NCBI GenBank assembly: GCA_035222895.1
Contig: JAVYIG010001821.1
Coordinates: 186,001 to 250,000, forward strand
Length of the DNA stretch: 64,000 nucleotides
Direction of reading: 5' to 3'
From: Strongylocentrotus droebachiensis
Lineage: Eukaryota > Echinodermata > Echinoidea > Camarodonta > Strongylocentrotidae
Shown in pieces: positions 21,961 through 32,770 of this stretch. The notes below the pieces were generated by a model. That model was not told the DNA's origin and made no database searches. It worked only from the letters and a program-made list of their open reading frames with translations. The translations under genes and the position numbers were made by a program. Numbering within the stretch: the stretch's first letter is position 1; every line of letters starts with the position of its first letter.

Positions 21961-22699
21961 AGCCATCATGGTCGGCGGGTGATAAAGCAATAAGACGTGG
22001 AAATATAGTAGCGGTTAACATCGTATTTTGCATATTTATATCCCTCACTTTTGTCAATATTTTTATTAACAGTTTATACGATGGAATCAGGTAAAATAAC
22101 AGATCAAAGTGAGCAACAAAATTTCATTTTTGAGAAGTTCGCATATCATTATTAGATCCAAATATATGTGTTTTCTATATCTAATATTTGAACTGCAAAT
22201 CGCAAGCGGAATAGCATGTTTCGTTATCATAGATATATATTTGGGGAATACATCAAGCCATTGCCATGACCCTTGCATAGACGGCTATCATGATACACTG
22301 ACATTACACACATTACATCTGTGGGAATACCAACATGTGTAACAGGGAATGGATTCATTTCTTACTTCAAACAAGAGCTAGGCAGATGTTCGTGATCTGC
22401 GCATGCGCTGGGGAATCCCAGTATTATTTTTGTCTACCAGGCCAGCCTTGTGTACACCGGCGTGGGTTCAGGTTAGATGGCATTGTTATTTTGAGAAATA
22501 GAATTCATATTTTTCCTATGTAACATATGCCTATTTAGAACTTTGTGAGCTTACATACCTGATGTATTTCTTGTTGCGTTTGTTTAAACTTTGAGGTTAA
22601 AAACCTTCCGTCTTCTCCATTCTTATGAGCTGTGCTTCAGACTGATGAAAGATATATACATGTATATATATTCTGCTATCTCATTCCTTCTTATTCTCT
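21961..22699. other. Spacer, no gene seen
   Basis: Short frames on both strands overlap one another without family resemblance. No splice-bounded exon was recognised. Confidence 0.4.
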
Positions 22700-22703
22700 T
22701 CCC

Positions 22704-22747
<44 letters not shown>

Positions 22748-22874
22748 ACTCCCTCCCCCCTCTCTCTCTCTCTCCCTCTCTTTCTTTCTCTATTAATTTC
22801 TACCTCTTTACGATAACTCTCTCTCCCCCAACCACTCTCTCAATCTGTCTCCTGTTCTCTGTTCCTTACCCTCC

Positions 22875-22916
<42 letters not shown>

Positions 22917-23050
22917 CTACCCCTTTACTATAACTCTCTCTCCCCACCCACCCTCTCAATCTGTCTGCTGTTCTCTGCCGCTCTCCTAAACCCTCTCTCT
23001 CTCTCTCTCTCCCTTCCTCTCTCTCTCTCTCTCTCTCTCTCTGCTATTAT
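22700..23050 (+). repeat. (CT)n-rich microsatellite block
   Basis: Several CTCT runs separated by an imperfect ~115-bp duplicated spacer (TTACGATAACTCTCTCTCCC and TTACTATAACTCTCTCTCCC). The 132-codon ORF here is an artefact. Confidence 0.85.
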
Positions 23051-25079
23051 ATATCTATCTATCTATATATCTAATCTCTATTCTTCTATCGACGTTAATA
23101 TCATCTTATTTTAACGTTGACTCTTGACCTTGTAACTCTGACTTTCGGCCTTTGACCTTCGATTTTCATTGAACTCTATAAGTTTTTAATCTTATCTAAA
23201 TCTTAGTCTATAGTGGTTCTCAATATTACTCCAGAAAATTGAAACGGGGGGGGGGTGGAGGCAATGCAAGTCAAGAGCAGTCATCGCCCTTTAAATGACA
23301 AATTTCCAATAATTTCTACGAAAAAAAACTGTTCACGTCACAATACGGAAAACGTGCCCGCCCTGACTGGTCCTGCGATTATTTCCTGTGTATGTTTACT
23401 CGACTCATCTCTCATTACCTAATTATGTTTGATAAGATCAAAAGGTCAAATTAGATCAATAGTGGGATAAACTATGAACCTGTATCATTACTCCGTGGTT
23501 TTCCCCAAGAAGTATCAGATCTTTCATTTTATAATAATAAGTTGATTTATGTTCTGTCATAAGGGAATGATTATGTGTATGTGTCCAGTACACCAAGTAC
23601 GAGTCCAAATAGTTTGTCCCATAAATCTAAGATTTTAATATATCAGATCACCGTAGGCCTATTAACTTAATAACCTTATCAAAAGCTTAGATGTGTTTAT
23701 ATGAGGTGAAGTGACACATTCAATTTTAAATTGTGTACCGGGCTCCACATTATATTCGGTTACTAGAAACCATAATTATAGCCACGCATCTTGCATGGAC
23801 TTCATCACAAACTCTAAGGGGCACCAATTGACAGTTAAAATTATCCTACCTATCATTAGAAGTCTTTGAATGTATATTGGTATTCTGATATAAGGCGGTG
23901 TACATGACGTTTAAATGTTGGAAACACGTAAAACGGATGGAGCACGTGTACTAACAATACGAATATGCTTCTAGAAATACTATTTACATTCACGACATGA
24001 ACATATTTTACACAATGAACGAATGAAAAGATAATCAATGGTAGGATGACTTTAATCAAACAAATATTTTGTAGAGTTTCAAACGTTCTTACCGAAAGTA
24101 TTTTCTTGAAAAAAGGGGGGAAACGTATTTTAATCATTGCTAACTTGCGACGATGCTTTATGCAAAAGAAAAACAATAAAGATAAATAGAGGTTCTATAA
24201 ATAGAAGGAGAACAATTGCCTTCGCTATATTGGAATGTCGCCCTCTCTCGTGCTGATCGATCTACATTGTTACCTGTGTACACTTGATACAGATTTAGTT
24301 TAGATTAATCGAAAAAGAGAAGAATGATACGTTCATTCTTTATGCAGTATACTTTCTCAACAAATGTAAGTCAAATACAATGATTCGTTTTCAGTGAAAT
24401 AAGAGTTATCAATTATTCTTTAAATTATTAATCTCATTATATTAGCCTTAAATGCATAATTTACATACTTGCAGATTACATTAACTAAAAACGAGCAACA
24501 TTTTTAAAGTAAGCTCAATAAATGCTTTAGTATGTCTCCTAATGTATACTTCTTGACAACTAAGGATAACAAACAAATACTTAGTATCCCCCTATTGTTT
24601 GTGTTTTAGTGAACAGGTATATACTCACAAAGCAACTAATTTTATGGTTGTATACAGCTGATTTAATCATAAGAACTGAGAGGAAGTACTCCATTCAAAA
24701 CATCATACATGCGACATATCCTGCGTGACTAGCTATCGTAAATATTCTGGGTAAAGTTAAAGGTCTACAAGGGGCCAGTGCTTAACTTCAATTAAACTCA
24801 GAATGGTAAATCATTTTTCTTTTGTATTCTCCCACGTGATTTCATATTCTATGAATTGTAAATTTGTTGTTGAATGGAAGGGAGCTGGTAGGGAAAATCC
24901 CTTTTCTCCCCCTGATTGTTTACCTTTTTATATGTCATCATTTCATCTATTATTTATCTTTTCCCGCCATTTCTCTCTTCAATAAGAACTTTGCAACGAC
25001 AAGTTTGTTTTTTTGTCTAGCGGAAGCAAAGTTTATTGAACACGCGTCATCTGAAGCTAAACGAGACGAGTCCGAACAG
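23051..25079. other. Spacer, no gene seen
   Basis: AT-rich unique-looking sequence with a G run at 23246-23255. The minus-strand 106-codon frame (23856-24176) is rich in F, I and V but has no recognisable motif; I treat it as chance. Confidence 0.4.
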
Positions 25080-25345
25080 TTAATAATTGTGATAACAATA
25101 ATAATAGTAAGAATAATAATGAAAATAATATTAATAATATTATTAAATCCTTATCAGCATAAATACCGTTCTTCCTGAGGCCCCTTAAATTATTAAATAC
25201 CCCAGTAATTAACACGTGGGTGGAGGGTGGCAAAATAATGTGGAATAATGTCTTGCCATAGGATATTAGTGCCGGGCGGGACTCGAACCTCAACTCTTGG
25301 ATTGAGAGTTGAGTGAATGAACCACCGAACCACCTCCACTAAACA
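25080..25345 (-). mobile_element. tRNA-derived SINE, minus strand, divergent head
   Basis: Minus strand head: GGAGGTGGTTCGGTGGTTCA, AGGTTCGAGTCCCGCCCGGC (box B GGTTCGAGTCC), then body with AGACATTATTCC. Plus-strand (AAT)n around 25090-25145 is its tail. The tRNA-like head differs from that of the next copy at the anticodon region. Confidence 0.75.
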
Positions 25346-25408
25346 CTTTAACAGTAAACCCCAAATAGCGACCGTTGGATAATACCACATCGCCATCGCT
25401 CTGGTAAA

Positions 25409-25643
25409 CTATTCTAAGGCGCAGAGGGAGATTATTACCCTGGCTTTAGCACGGCTGCCATTACGGCGCTCCAGCATTTCAAGGAATAAATTCCTGCCAG
25501 GTACCCATTTACATCACCTGGGTTGAGTGTGGCAAATGTAGATCAATGTCTTGCCAGAGGACTTTAGTGCCGCGGCGGGGCTCGAACAGCGGACCTTGTG
25601 ATCCACAGTCCGGTGACGTATCCACTCGACCACGACACCTCTA
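25409..25643 (-). mobile_element. tRNA-derived SINE, minus strand
   Basis: Minus strand: GTCGTGGTCGAGTGGATACG, then GGTCCGCTGTTCGAGCCCCG, then AGACATTGATCTACATTTGC and AGGTGATGTAAATGGGTACC. Same family as 2936-3222 with a well preserved head and body. Confidence 0.85.
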
Positions 25644-25670
25644 GATGAGAGTCAAGTGAATGAACAACCA

Positions 25671-25823
25671 TCAGGGGGGTGTTTCACAAAACTTGTCATC
25701 AGTGACAAATGACAGTTTGTGTTATAAGCTACTGAAATCCTTGCTTCTGATTGGTTATCAACAGATTTGTCACTGATTTATGTCATTTGTCATTGAAAAA
25801 AGGCTTTATGAAACGGGTCCTAG
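25671..25823. mobile_element. MITE-like inverted-repeat element (GTTTCAYAAA type)
   Basis: Left end GGGGGTGTTTCACAAAACTT, right end inverse of GGACCCGTTTCATAAAGCC. Inside are TGACAAATGACA and its inverse TGTCATTTGTCA. About 150 bp, no coding. It lies directly beside the SINE cluster. Confidence 0.7.
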
Positions 25824-26084
25824 GTGTATAACACGACACCTCTACATGATTATTACATAGCGACGCTCCCAATATAGATCTTAGGTACAAGTTTTTCAAA
25901 AGACCCAAAAAAACAATAATGTTAAGAAATTAAAAAATTGATGATCTCCCTTCCAACACAAAAATAATCCCCATGTGAGATATTCTCTTTTTATGCTGAC
26001 GTATATAGTCTATCATAGATATTAGTAATATTCCGTTCATATCACAAATATCATCACATCATGATAAATAATATCTCTATTTAA

Positions 26085-26268
26085 GGACTTTGAATATTAT
26101 TATATTCAAGGAATAAAACATATCAGGTACTCACTTACTACACCCGGGTCTAGTGTAGCAAATGTAGATTAATGACTTCTCAAAGGACGTTAATGTTGTG
26201 GTAGGGATTCGAACACTCTACCTTTTGATCTACTGTTACGCGACTAATCTTCTAAACCACAGCACCTC
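26085..26268 (-). mobile_element. Degraded tRNA-derived SINE, minus strand
   Basis: Shares the body (AAGGAATAAAACATATCAGG, GTAGCAAATGTAGATTAATG in plus orientation) and a mutated head with GATTCGAAC and CCACAGCACCTC. It is an older copy of the family just upstream. Confidence 0.65.
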
Positions 26269-27530
26269 AACACTCCCCTCGCCCTATCGTCGTCCTTCCC
26301 TCAATTTCCTTTCTCGTTAAACATGTTAAATATGTTCATCTGGAAGAAACAATTAATAAACCTCAAAACCAGCTATTTTTTTTTCTTCTATTATTTTTTA
26401 TTCAAAGCCACATCGTAGTCAGTCAGTTTACATGTGTATTGCATCATAATTCGCTGACACCAACTTTGGTTGAATTGACAATTCAATGTGTGCATAGGTC
26501 TAACAGCAGCGAATCCGATGTCTCGCCACAAAATGCTCCGGTTTTCCCTCATATCTCGAGGGTGAGGAAAGTTTTTACTATGGTGATAATTTATTATGGA
26601 TCAGGGTAAAGTGTACTACACAATATCCGCTGGTGTTAATGGTGAAGTCCACTCATGGTGACTGACAACACCTGATATTAGGTAAACACTCGAATAGTGT
26701 CGAATTCCCCCATGAGAACGCAAAAACTATGAGCCTTTAAAAACACGCCCCCTTCTCAAAAATTGAAAGCGATAAATTTACATTTCTCTCTTCGATTTAA
26801 TATAGAACTAATTATAGTAAATAACCCTGAGCATGTCCTGGATGCTTTTGCAATAGCTATGCCCTCTTCCGGCTGTTTATGAAAGTGAAATATTCACCAA
26901 AAAGCTTCTGTAATTAGAGAATTAGTTTCTAATTGCAATAACTATTTCCAATCCTTATTTCTGCTAGGCCTGCGATTACTTTGCTATTCAATTGTTAGGA
27001 TGGGCGTGCTCAGTTAATTTCCGATTCGTAAAGTTAAGTTAGGCCAGACCTTCATTTTTTGGGTCAAATGTATTTTATGAGGTCAATGACATGGCGGGCA
27101 TATTTAATATGAACTATTTCCACAGGTACACATATCAGAACGACATCCCATTAAACCACATGTTCATGATATACACGCGTGGGCATGGGATGTCGATGAA
27201 CTTGCACTCATAACAGTTTCGTAAAACGCTGCCCTGAAGTTTATGTGGGAAAGGTATTATATATATTTTACGATTCTGTACAGTGTTACAACATTTAAAA
27301 CAAATTATCCATTCATCGTGTTTATTTCTAACTAAAAATTGACTAATAGTATCGATACAAGAAAAGAACGGGCCATATGAAGATTTTTATTTTGTAATTG
27401 TTCCAAATACATTTTGTTTGTTTGTTGTATCAGCGCTCTGATCAGTATTTTGTAAAAGCGCTTAATAAGAATCAATTATTACCATAGGCACCGGAAGTGA
27501 GGGGGAGGGGGCAGGGGCGGCGCTCGTGGG
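26269..27530. other. Spacer between SINE cluster and foldback element
   Basis: AT-rich, no gene seen. A G-rich stretch with GGGGGAGGGGGCAGGGGCGG (27501-27520) directly precedes the foldback element. Confidence 0.4.
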
Positions 27531-28033
27531 GTTTGTGTGACCGCTACAGCATGTGTGTGCCACTATGCTAATCAATTAGGGCCGCCCCGATAAATAAAAA
27601 TAAATTTAAGAAAAAATGCAATACATTATCAATAATTCATTGAATTTTGAACCCGATCTCCAAAATAAAAAAATGTTCTGTGTGGCCATGCCTTGAACCA
27701 TAATGCATGGCACTACGGAGGAATTTTTCCTGTTGGGAACCGGGCAATATACAATGAATTATTGATATTGCATTTTCTTTTTTCTTTTTTTTTGTGTATT
27801 TGTGGGGCGAGGACGTACCCTAGCCCCCGCTGCGTACAGCCATGATTCAGTGGCTAAGCAATGGCCTCGTTACTGTCAGGCCCAAGGATAAAAGCCGTAT
27901 CGATCAGCTATATTAGTGCCCTTTTGTGAGGCATTAATCCTTATTGCTGTAAGTTATGACTTAAGGACGTAGGTTCCCTAGTTGATTAGCATATAGTAGC
28001 ACACACATGCTTTAGCAGTCACGCAAAACAAAC
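27531..28033. mobile_element. Foldback element with two nested pairs of inverted arms
   Basis: Outer arms 27531-27583 and 27976-28033: GTTTGTGTGACCGCTACAGC, ATGTGTGTGCCACTATGCTA, ATCAATTAGGG and its imperfect inverse. Inner arms 27611-27649 and 27745-27787: AAAAAATGCAATACATTATC, AATAATTCATTG and inverse. No coding frame; unlike the shorter MITEs it carries unrelated sequence on one side between inner and outer arms. Confidence 0.75.
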
Positions 28034-29439
28034 ACTCGCAAACTATTATTCAATAAAATCTGAGAATGTATTCAATTATTTAGATCCATTAGGATTAAAA
28101 ATCATTGTCAAAATCATTCCATAAATTAGGGTAAAAATAATTATTCTACCTTTACGACCAACAGTGTAATTATAGTAATAGTTATTGGTGTGATGAGACC
28201 GGCATCTAAAACTCTATACAAAGTTCAAACATGTCTTTCTAAATACCTGGCTGTTCAGGAAGCATAAACGACCTTGTTCAAACATTTCTTATAAAGCTGA
28301 TAAAAACAATTCTCTGAACTGCTGATTTTGATCTCCGTTTCCTGTGTTACTCCTCCATTTTTTCTGAAAATTATGTGGTACTGTATTTTTCTGTGTAGTT
28401 GATTGATTAATATTTTTGATTTTGTTGGTGTGCGGGTTTTGGGTTTTTTTTAATTCTGAGAATGATCAGGTATAGACTTTCCAGGAAATTCTTTTGAAAT
28501 AAATACAACGGAAGTTGTGATAATATTTCATTCATACTTTATTCTTAATTTCATTTGTTCTATTCATTTGAAATGTGGTTATGTGGCTGAATCCATTCAT
28601 GGAGACAAGGCTTTAGAGATAAATATTCCGTGTTTGTGTTGCACGAATTCCTTATCCTGATTTAGTTCAGTTAGTCATGAAATGTGAGAATTGAAATGTT
28701 CTCACATTCTGCTGTATGTATATTCCTAAATGTTCATAGGTTCAATTGTGCTTTTTTTTATAATTTCGATGAGAAACAATATAAATTCCGTATGCATATA
28801 TCATCTTCTTTTATTATTTACTCCCATCTATATATTCAATTGACTTTTACAACTTACAGTTATGTTCATAAACGAAGAAATGTACAGTTTTGTCACTTTA
28901 CTAAATGTTAACTAACCTGTTTCTAAATCAACTTGGTTGCTAATTATTACGGTGAATTTTTTTTTTTTTTTTTCCTCAGAAAAATTTACAAATTTAGTAG
29001 TATTGACTTTATGAGACTGGCGCAGGTGTGACGTCATTGACGAGAGCTCAAAACGAAGAAGAAGGTTAGAAAAAACCTGGTAATATCGCAATAATCTAAA
29101 TAAGGGGGGTTGAGGCCATAGCCCCTCAATTCATAGCTGTATAGTTATATAATGTATATACGTTTTCTTTCTCTTTTCGTTCATTACTTCCTGTGAGTTG
29201 TACGGGTCGAATTATTGTCAATTGATCAGGGTTTCATTTCGCCAAGTTACATTTCTTCGATACTAAGTTCGTTTAGGCCTACATGATCATTTACACCCAT
29301 TTCATCTGCTATCTAAATCTGTTATCATAATTGACATAATTGTCAAATTCTAACATAGTATAGTTAATAATTGGTCTTATACTAGCAGTTGGAAAATTAT
29401 ATTGATATAATAATGATACATCTTGTAAATAATGTTCTC
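28034..29439. other. Spacer, no gene seen
   Basis: AT-rich. One CRE-like palindrome TGACGTCA at 29029-29036, with no gene nearby to give it meaning. Confidence 0.35.
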
Positions 29440-29640
29440 CCAGAGGGCCCTGAAATTATATTATTACCCCAGATTGTAATAGCAGAGCTACTGTGGTGCA
29501 CCGCTAAAACATCAAGGAATTTCTTCCTGTCGGCCAGGTATCCATTTACTACACCTGGGTGGAGAGTTGCAAATACAGAATAATATCTTACCAATGGACA
29601 TAAATGCCGTAGCGGGAGTCGAACCATGAACCATGTGAAA
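29440..29640 (-). mobile_element. Degraded tRNA-derived SINE, minus strand
   Basis: Plus-strand landmarks CATCAAGGAATTTCTTCCTG, CACCTGGGTGGAGAGTTGCA and GCGGGAGTCGAACCATGAAC match the SINE family at 2936-3222. The tRNA-like head is truncated after the box B region. Confidence 0.65.
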
Positions 29641-29669
29641 AACACGATGTTTTTCACGATCGGCTTGTA

Positions 29670-29930
29670 AAAGTCATGGGGTTCCAGATTGACCTAAAGT
29701 TTACAATTATCATTGCAGCATGAGCTAAATCAAGGATTTTTGTAAAGGATCTAAGACAAAGTTACCGGATCCCTTTAACGTGCGAAGGCGGTGACTCTAC
29801 TCTTGACGGGGTCTCCAATTACCGTCCTATCCAAGGGACTGTGTGTTTCCACTTAACATAGCCTACGTCTATGAAACAAGAGGAGTGGTACGTTACCACA
29901 CAACGCAAAAGTTCCCGGTTGTATACGCCC
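29670..29930. other. Dispersed repeat fragments left of the TA-flanked element
   Basis: CGGCTTGTAAAAGTCATGG at 29661 and GCAGCATGAGCTAAATCAAG near 29717 recur around 38232-38310, so this is part of a repeat family. A GC-richer stretch with CCCTTTAACGTGCGAAGGCG and AATTACCGTCCTATCCAAGG follows, resembling SINE body modules, but no full element can be drawn. Confidence 0.4.
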
Positions 29931-29933
29931 CTA

Positions 29934-30847
29934 CACTGTAACAAATAATTTGTTCATTGGTAATTTTTACGTATTTTTTCCATGTAGAATTTACTTGAAA
30001 ACATTAGTTTTGCCACTTACGCACTAAATTTAAGTCTTGCTAACTCAAACTTTCAATTTAGTAGAACATACGTGGAATATTTAAGTAAAATAAAATACAT
30101 AAAAACTTTAAGTAATTTCAGCTTGTATTAATTTAGTAATTTTAACTCAAAATCAGAAATTATACGTATTACTCAAACAATTTATGTTGATTATTCTTAT
30201 CTTTTTAAAGTAAGGACCGATGCAGTGCGTAATAGAAATATTTACATAATTTATGAATATTCATTAAGACCAAATTAAACTCTTTTTTAAATAAAACAAT
30301 TCTTTTTTGTGGTTGAATGAAAATTTAAGGACTTTAAAACATTTAATAATTCATTTAACATGGCTAAGCAAAGACAAGACAATTTTTAATTGTTACCCAG
30401 TTCAAAACAAATCAAAACTTGATATTTCAGGAAATTGTCAACCAATTTTTCTTTTAAGATGCTACGATCAAGTATATATAAAATTTGGAGCCTTTCAATA
30501 TGTGTCGAATTGAAGCGTATGTAAATCTTAAATAGAAGTAGTGTTAGTGATTAGTGATTAATCTTAAATAGAAGTAGTGAATGATTAGTGGATGTTACTT
30601 GTTAGATTAGATTGGTAGCAAATCGTGCAATATGTAATCCTATCATAGCTTTTTTTTAATTATCTAAAATGATTACAATACTTAAATTATTTACGTTAAT
30701 GTAACTCGATTTAACTGAGTAAAAATTTATTCATCAAAATAAGTAAATTCTACTTAAGATGCCGTAGGTAATATTTACTTAATAAAAATAAGGCAATTCT
30801 TTTCCTCAATTTTATTGAGTTATTTCGACTATTATTTTTTTACAGTG
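29934..30847. mobile_element. AT-rich element flanked by TA, inserted in minisatellite unit
   Basis: Begins CACTGTAA at 29934 and ends TTACAGTG at 30847, flanked by TA on both sides (29932-29933 and 30848-30849). The outside sequence on the left, TTCCCGGTTGTATACGCCCC, is a unit of the minisatellite that resumes on the right. About 914 bp, no transposase. A TA duplication fits Tc1/mariner-type or related elements; the ends are short, so the class is open. Confidence 0.65.
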
Positions 30848-30849
30848 TA

Positions 30850-32770
30850 TCCCTCACCCTCAATATGTTCCCGGTTGTATGCCCTCATCTCACACCCCTC
30901 AAAATTTTCTCGGTTGCATACGCCCCCATTTCACACCCCTCAGCATTTTCCCGGTTGTGTACGCCCCCATCCCACACCCCTCAACATGTTCAGGTTGTAT
31001 ACGCACCCATCTCACACCTCTCAACATTTTCAGGTTGTATACGCCCCCATCTCACACCCCTCAACATTTTCTCGGTTGTATACGCCGGCCATCCTACACT
31101 CCTCAAGATGTTCCCGGTTGTATTATATACGCCCCCAGCCTACACCCTTCAACATGTTATCGGTTGTATACGCCCCCATCTCACACCCCTCAACATTTCC
31201 CGGTTGTATACGCCCCCATCTCACACCCCTCAACATTTTCTCGGTTGTATACTCCGGCCATTATACATTCGCAAAATGTTCCCGGTTGTATTATATACGC
31301 CCCCATCCTACACCCCTTAACATGTTATCGGTTGTATACGCCCCTATCTCACACCCCTCAACATTTCCCCGGTTGTATACGCCCCCATCTCACACCCCTC
31401 AACATGTTCAGGTTGTATACGCCCCCATCTCTTACCCCCTCGACATTTTATCGGTTGTATACGCCCCCATCTCACACCCCTCATCATTTTCCCGGCTGTA
31501 TACGCCCCAATCTCACACCCCTCAACATTTTCTCGGTTGTATACGCCCCAATCTCACACCCCTCAACATTTTATCGGTTGCATACGCCCCCATCTCACAC
31601 CCCTCAACATTTCGCCGGCTGTATACGCCCCAATCTCACACCCCTCAACATTTTCCCGGCTGTATACGCCCTTATCTCACACCCCTCGACATTTTATCGG
31701 TTGTATACGCCCCAATCTCACACCCCTCAACATTTTATCGGTTGAATACGCCCCCATCTCACACCCCTCAACATTTCCCCGGCTGTATACGCCCTAATCT
31801 CACACCCCTCAACATTTTCCCGGCTGTATACGCCCCAATCTCACACCCCTCGACATTTTCTCGGTTGTATACGCCCCCATCTCACACCCCTCGACATTTT
31901 ATCGGTTATATACGCCGGCCATCTCACACCCCTCAACATTTCCACGGTTGTATACGCCCCAATCTCACACTCCTCAACATCTCCCCGGTTGTATACGCCC
32001 CCATCTCACACCCCTCAACATTTCCCCGGTTGTATACGCCCCCATCTCACACCCCTCAACATTTTCAGTTTGTATACGCCCCCATCTCACACCCCTCGAC
32101 ATTTTATCGGTTGTATACGCCCCCATCTCACACCCCTCAACATTTCCCCGGCTGTATACGCTCCAATCTCACACCCCTCAACATTTCTCTGTTGTATACG
32201 CCGGCCATCTCACACCCCTCAACATTTTCTCGGTTGTATACGCCGGCCATCATACACTCCTCAAGATGTTCCCAGTTGTATTATATACGCCCCCAGCCTA
32301 CACCCTTCAACATGTTATCGGTAGTACGCCCCTATCCCACACCCCTCAACATGTTCTCGGTTGTATACACCTCCGTCCCACACCCCTTAACGAGTTCGGG
32401 TTGTTTACGCCCCCACCGTAAACACCTAAACATGTTCTCGGTTATATACGCCCCCACCCCACACCCCTCAACATGTTCAGGTTGTATATGCCCCCATCCT
32501 ACACTATTCAAGATGTCCCCGGTTGTATTATATTCCCCCCCCCCCCCCCCATCCTACACCCCCCGACATGTTCTCGGTTGTATACGCCTCCATCCCACAC
32601 CCATCAACATGTTTAGGTTGTATACGCCCCCATCGTACACCCCCCAACAGGTTCAGGTTGTATACGCCCCATCGTACACCCCTCAACATGTTCAGGTTGG
32701 ATACGCCCCCATCGTACACCCCTCAACATGTTCAAGTTGTATACGCCCCATCTCAAACCACTCAACATGA
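30850..32770 (+). repeat. ~41-bp C-rich minisatellite, about 46 units
   Basis: Unit: CGGTTGTATACGCCCCCATC then TCACACCCCTCAACATTTTC and one base, 39-42 bp. All plus-strand frames stay open for hundreds of codons because the unit lacks stops in any frame; the longest frame is 651 codons. There is no signal peptide, no splice context and no stable frame, so it is not a gene. A variant block with TTGTATTATATACGCCCCCA recurs around 31110, 31285, 32275 and 32522. Confidence 0.92.

Noticed and set aside
29029..29036. CRE palindrome TGACGTCA as a promoter element
   Set aside because: Single 8-base match with no gene or transcription start nearby; expected by chance at this scale.
30815..32770. 651-codon open frame and its overlapping frames as a repeat-protein gene
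   Set aside because: It is the direct product of a ~41-bp satellite open in all plus frames. The reading frame cycles, there is no initiation or splice context, and it starts inside a transposon-like element.
30850..32770. CRISPR array
   Set aside because: Repeats are directly adjoining without unique spacers, and the genome is an animal one. The array at 59307-60236 was rejected for the same reason.
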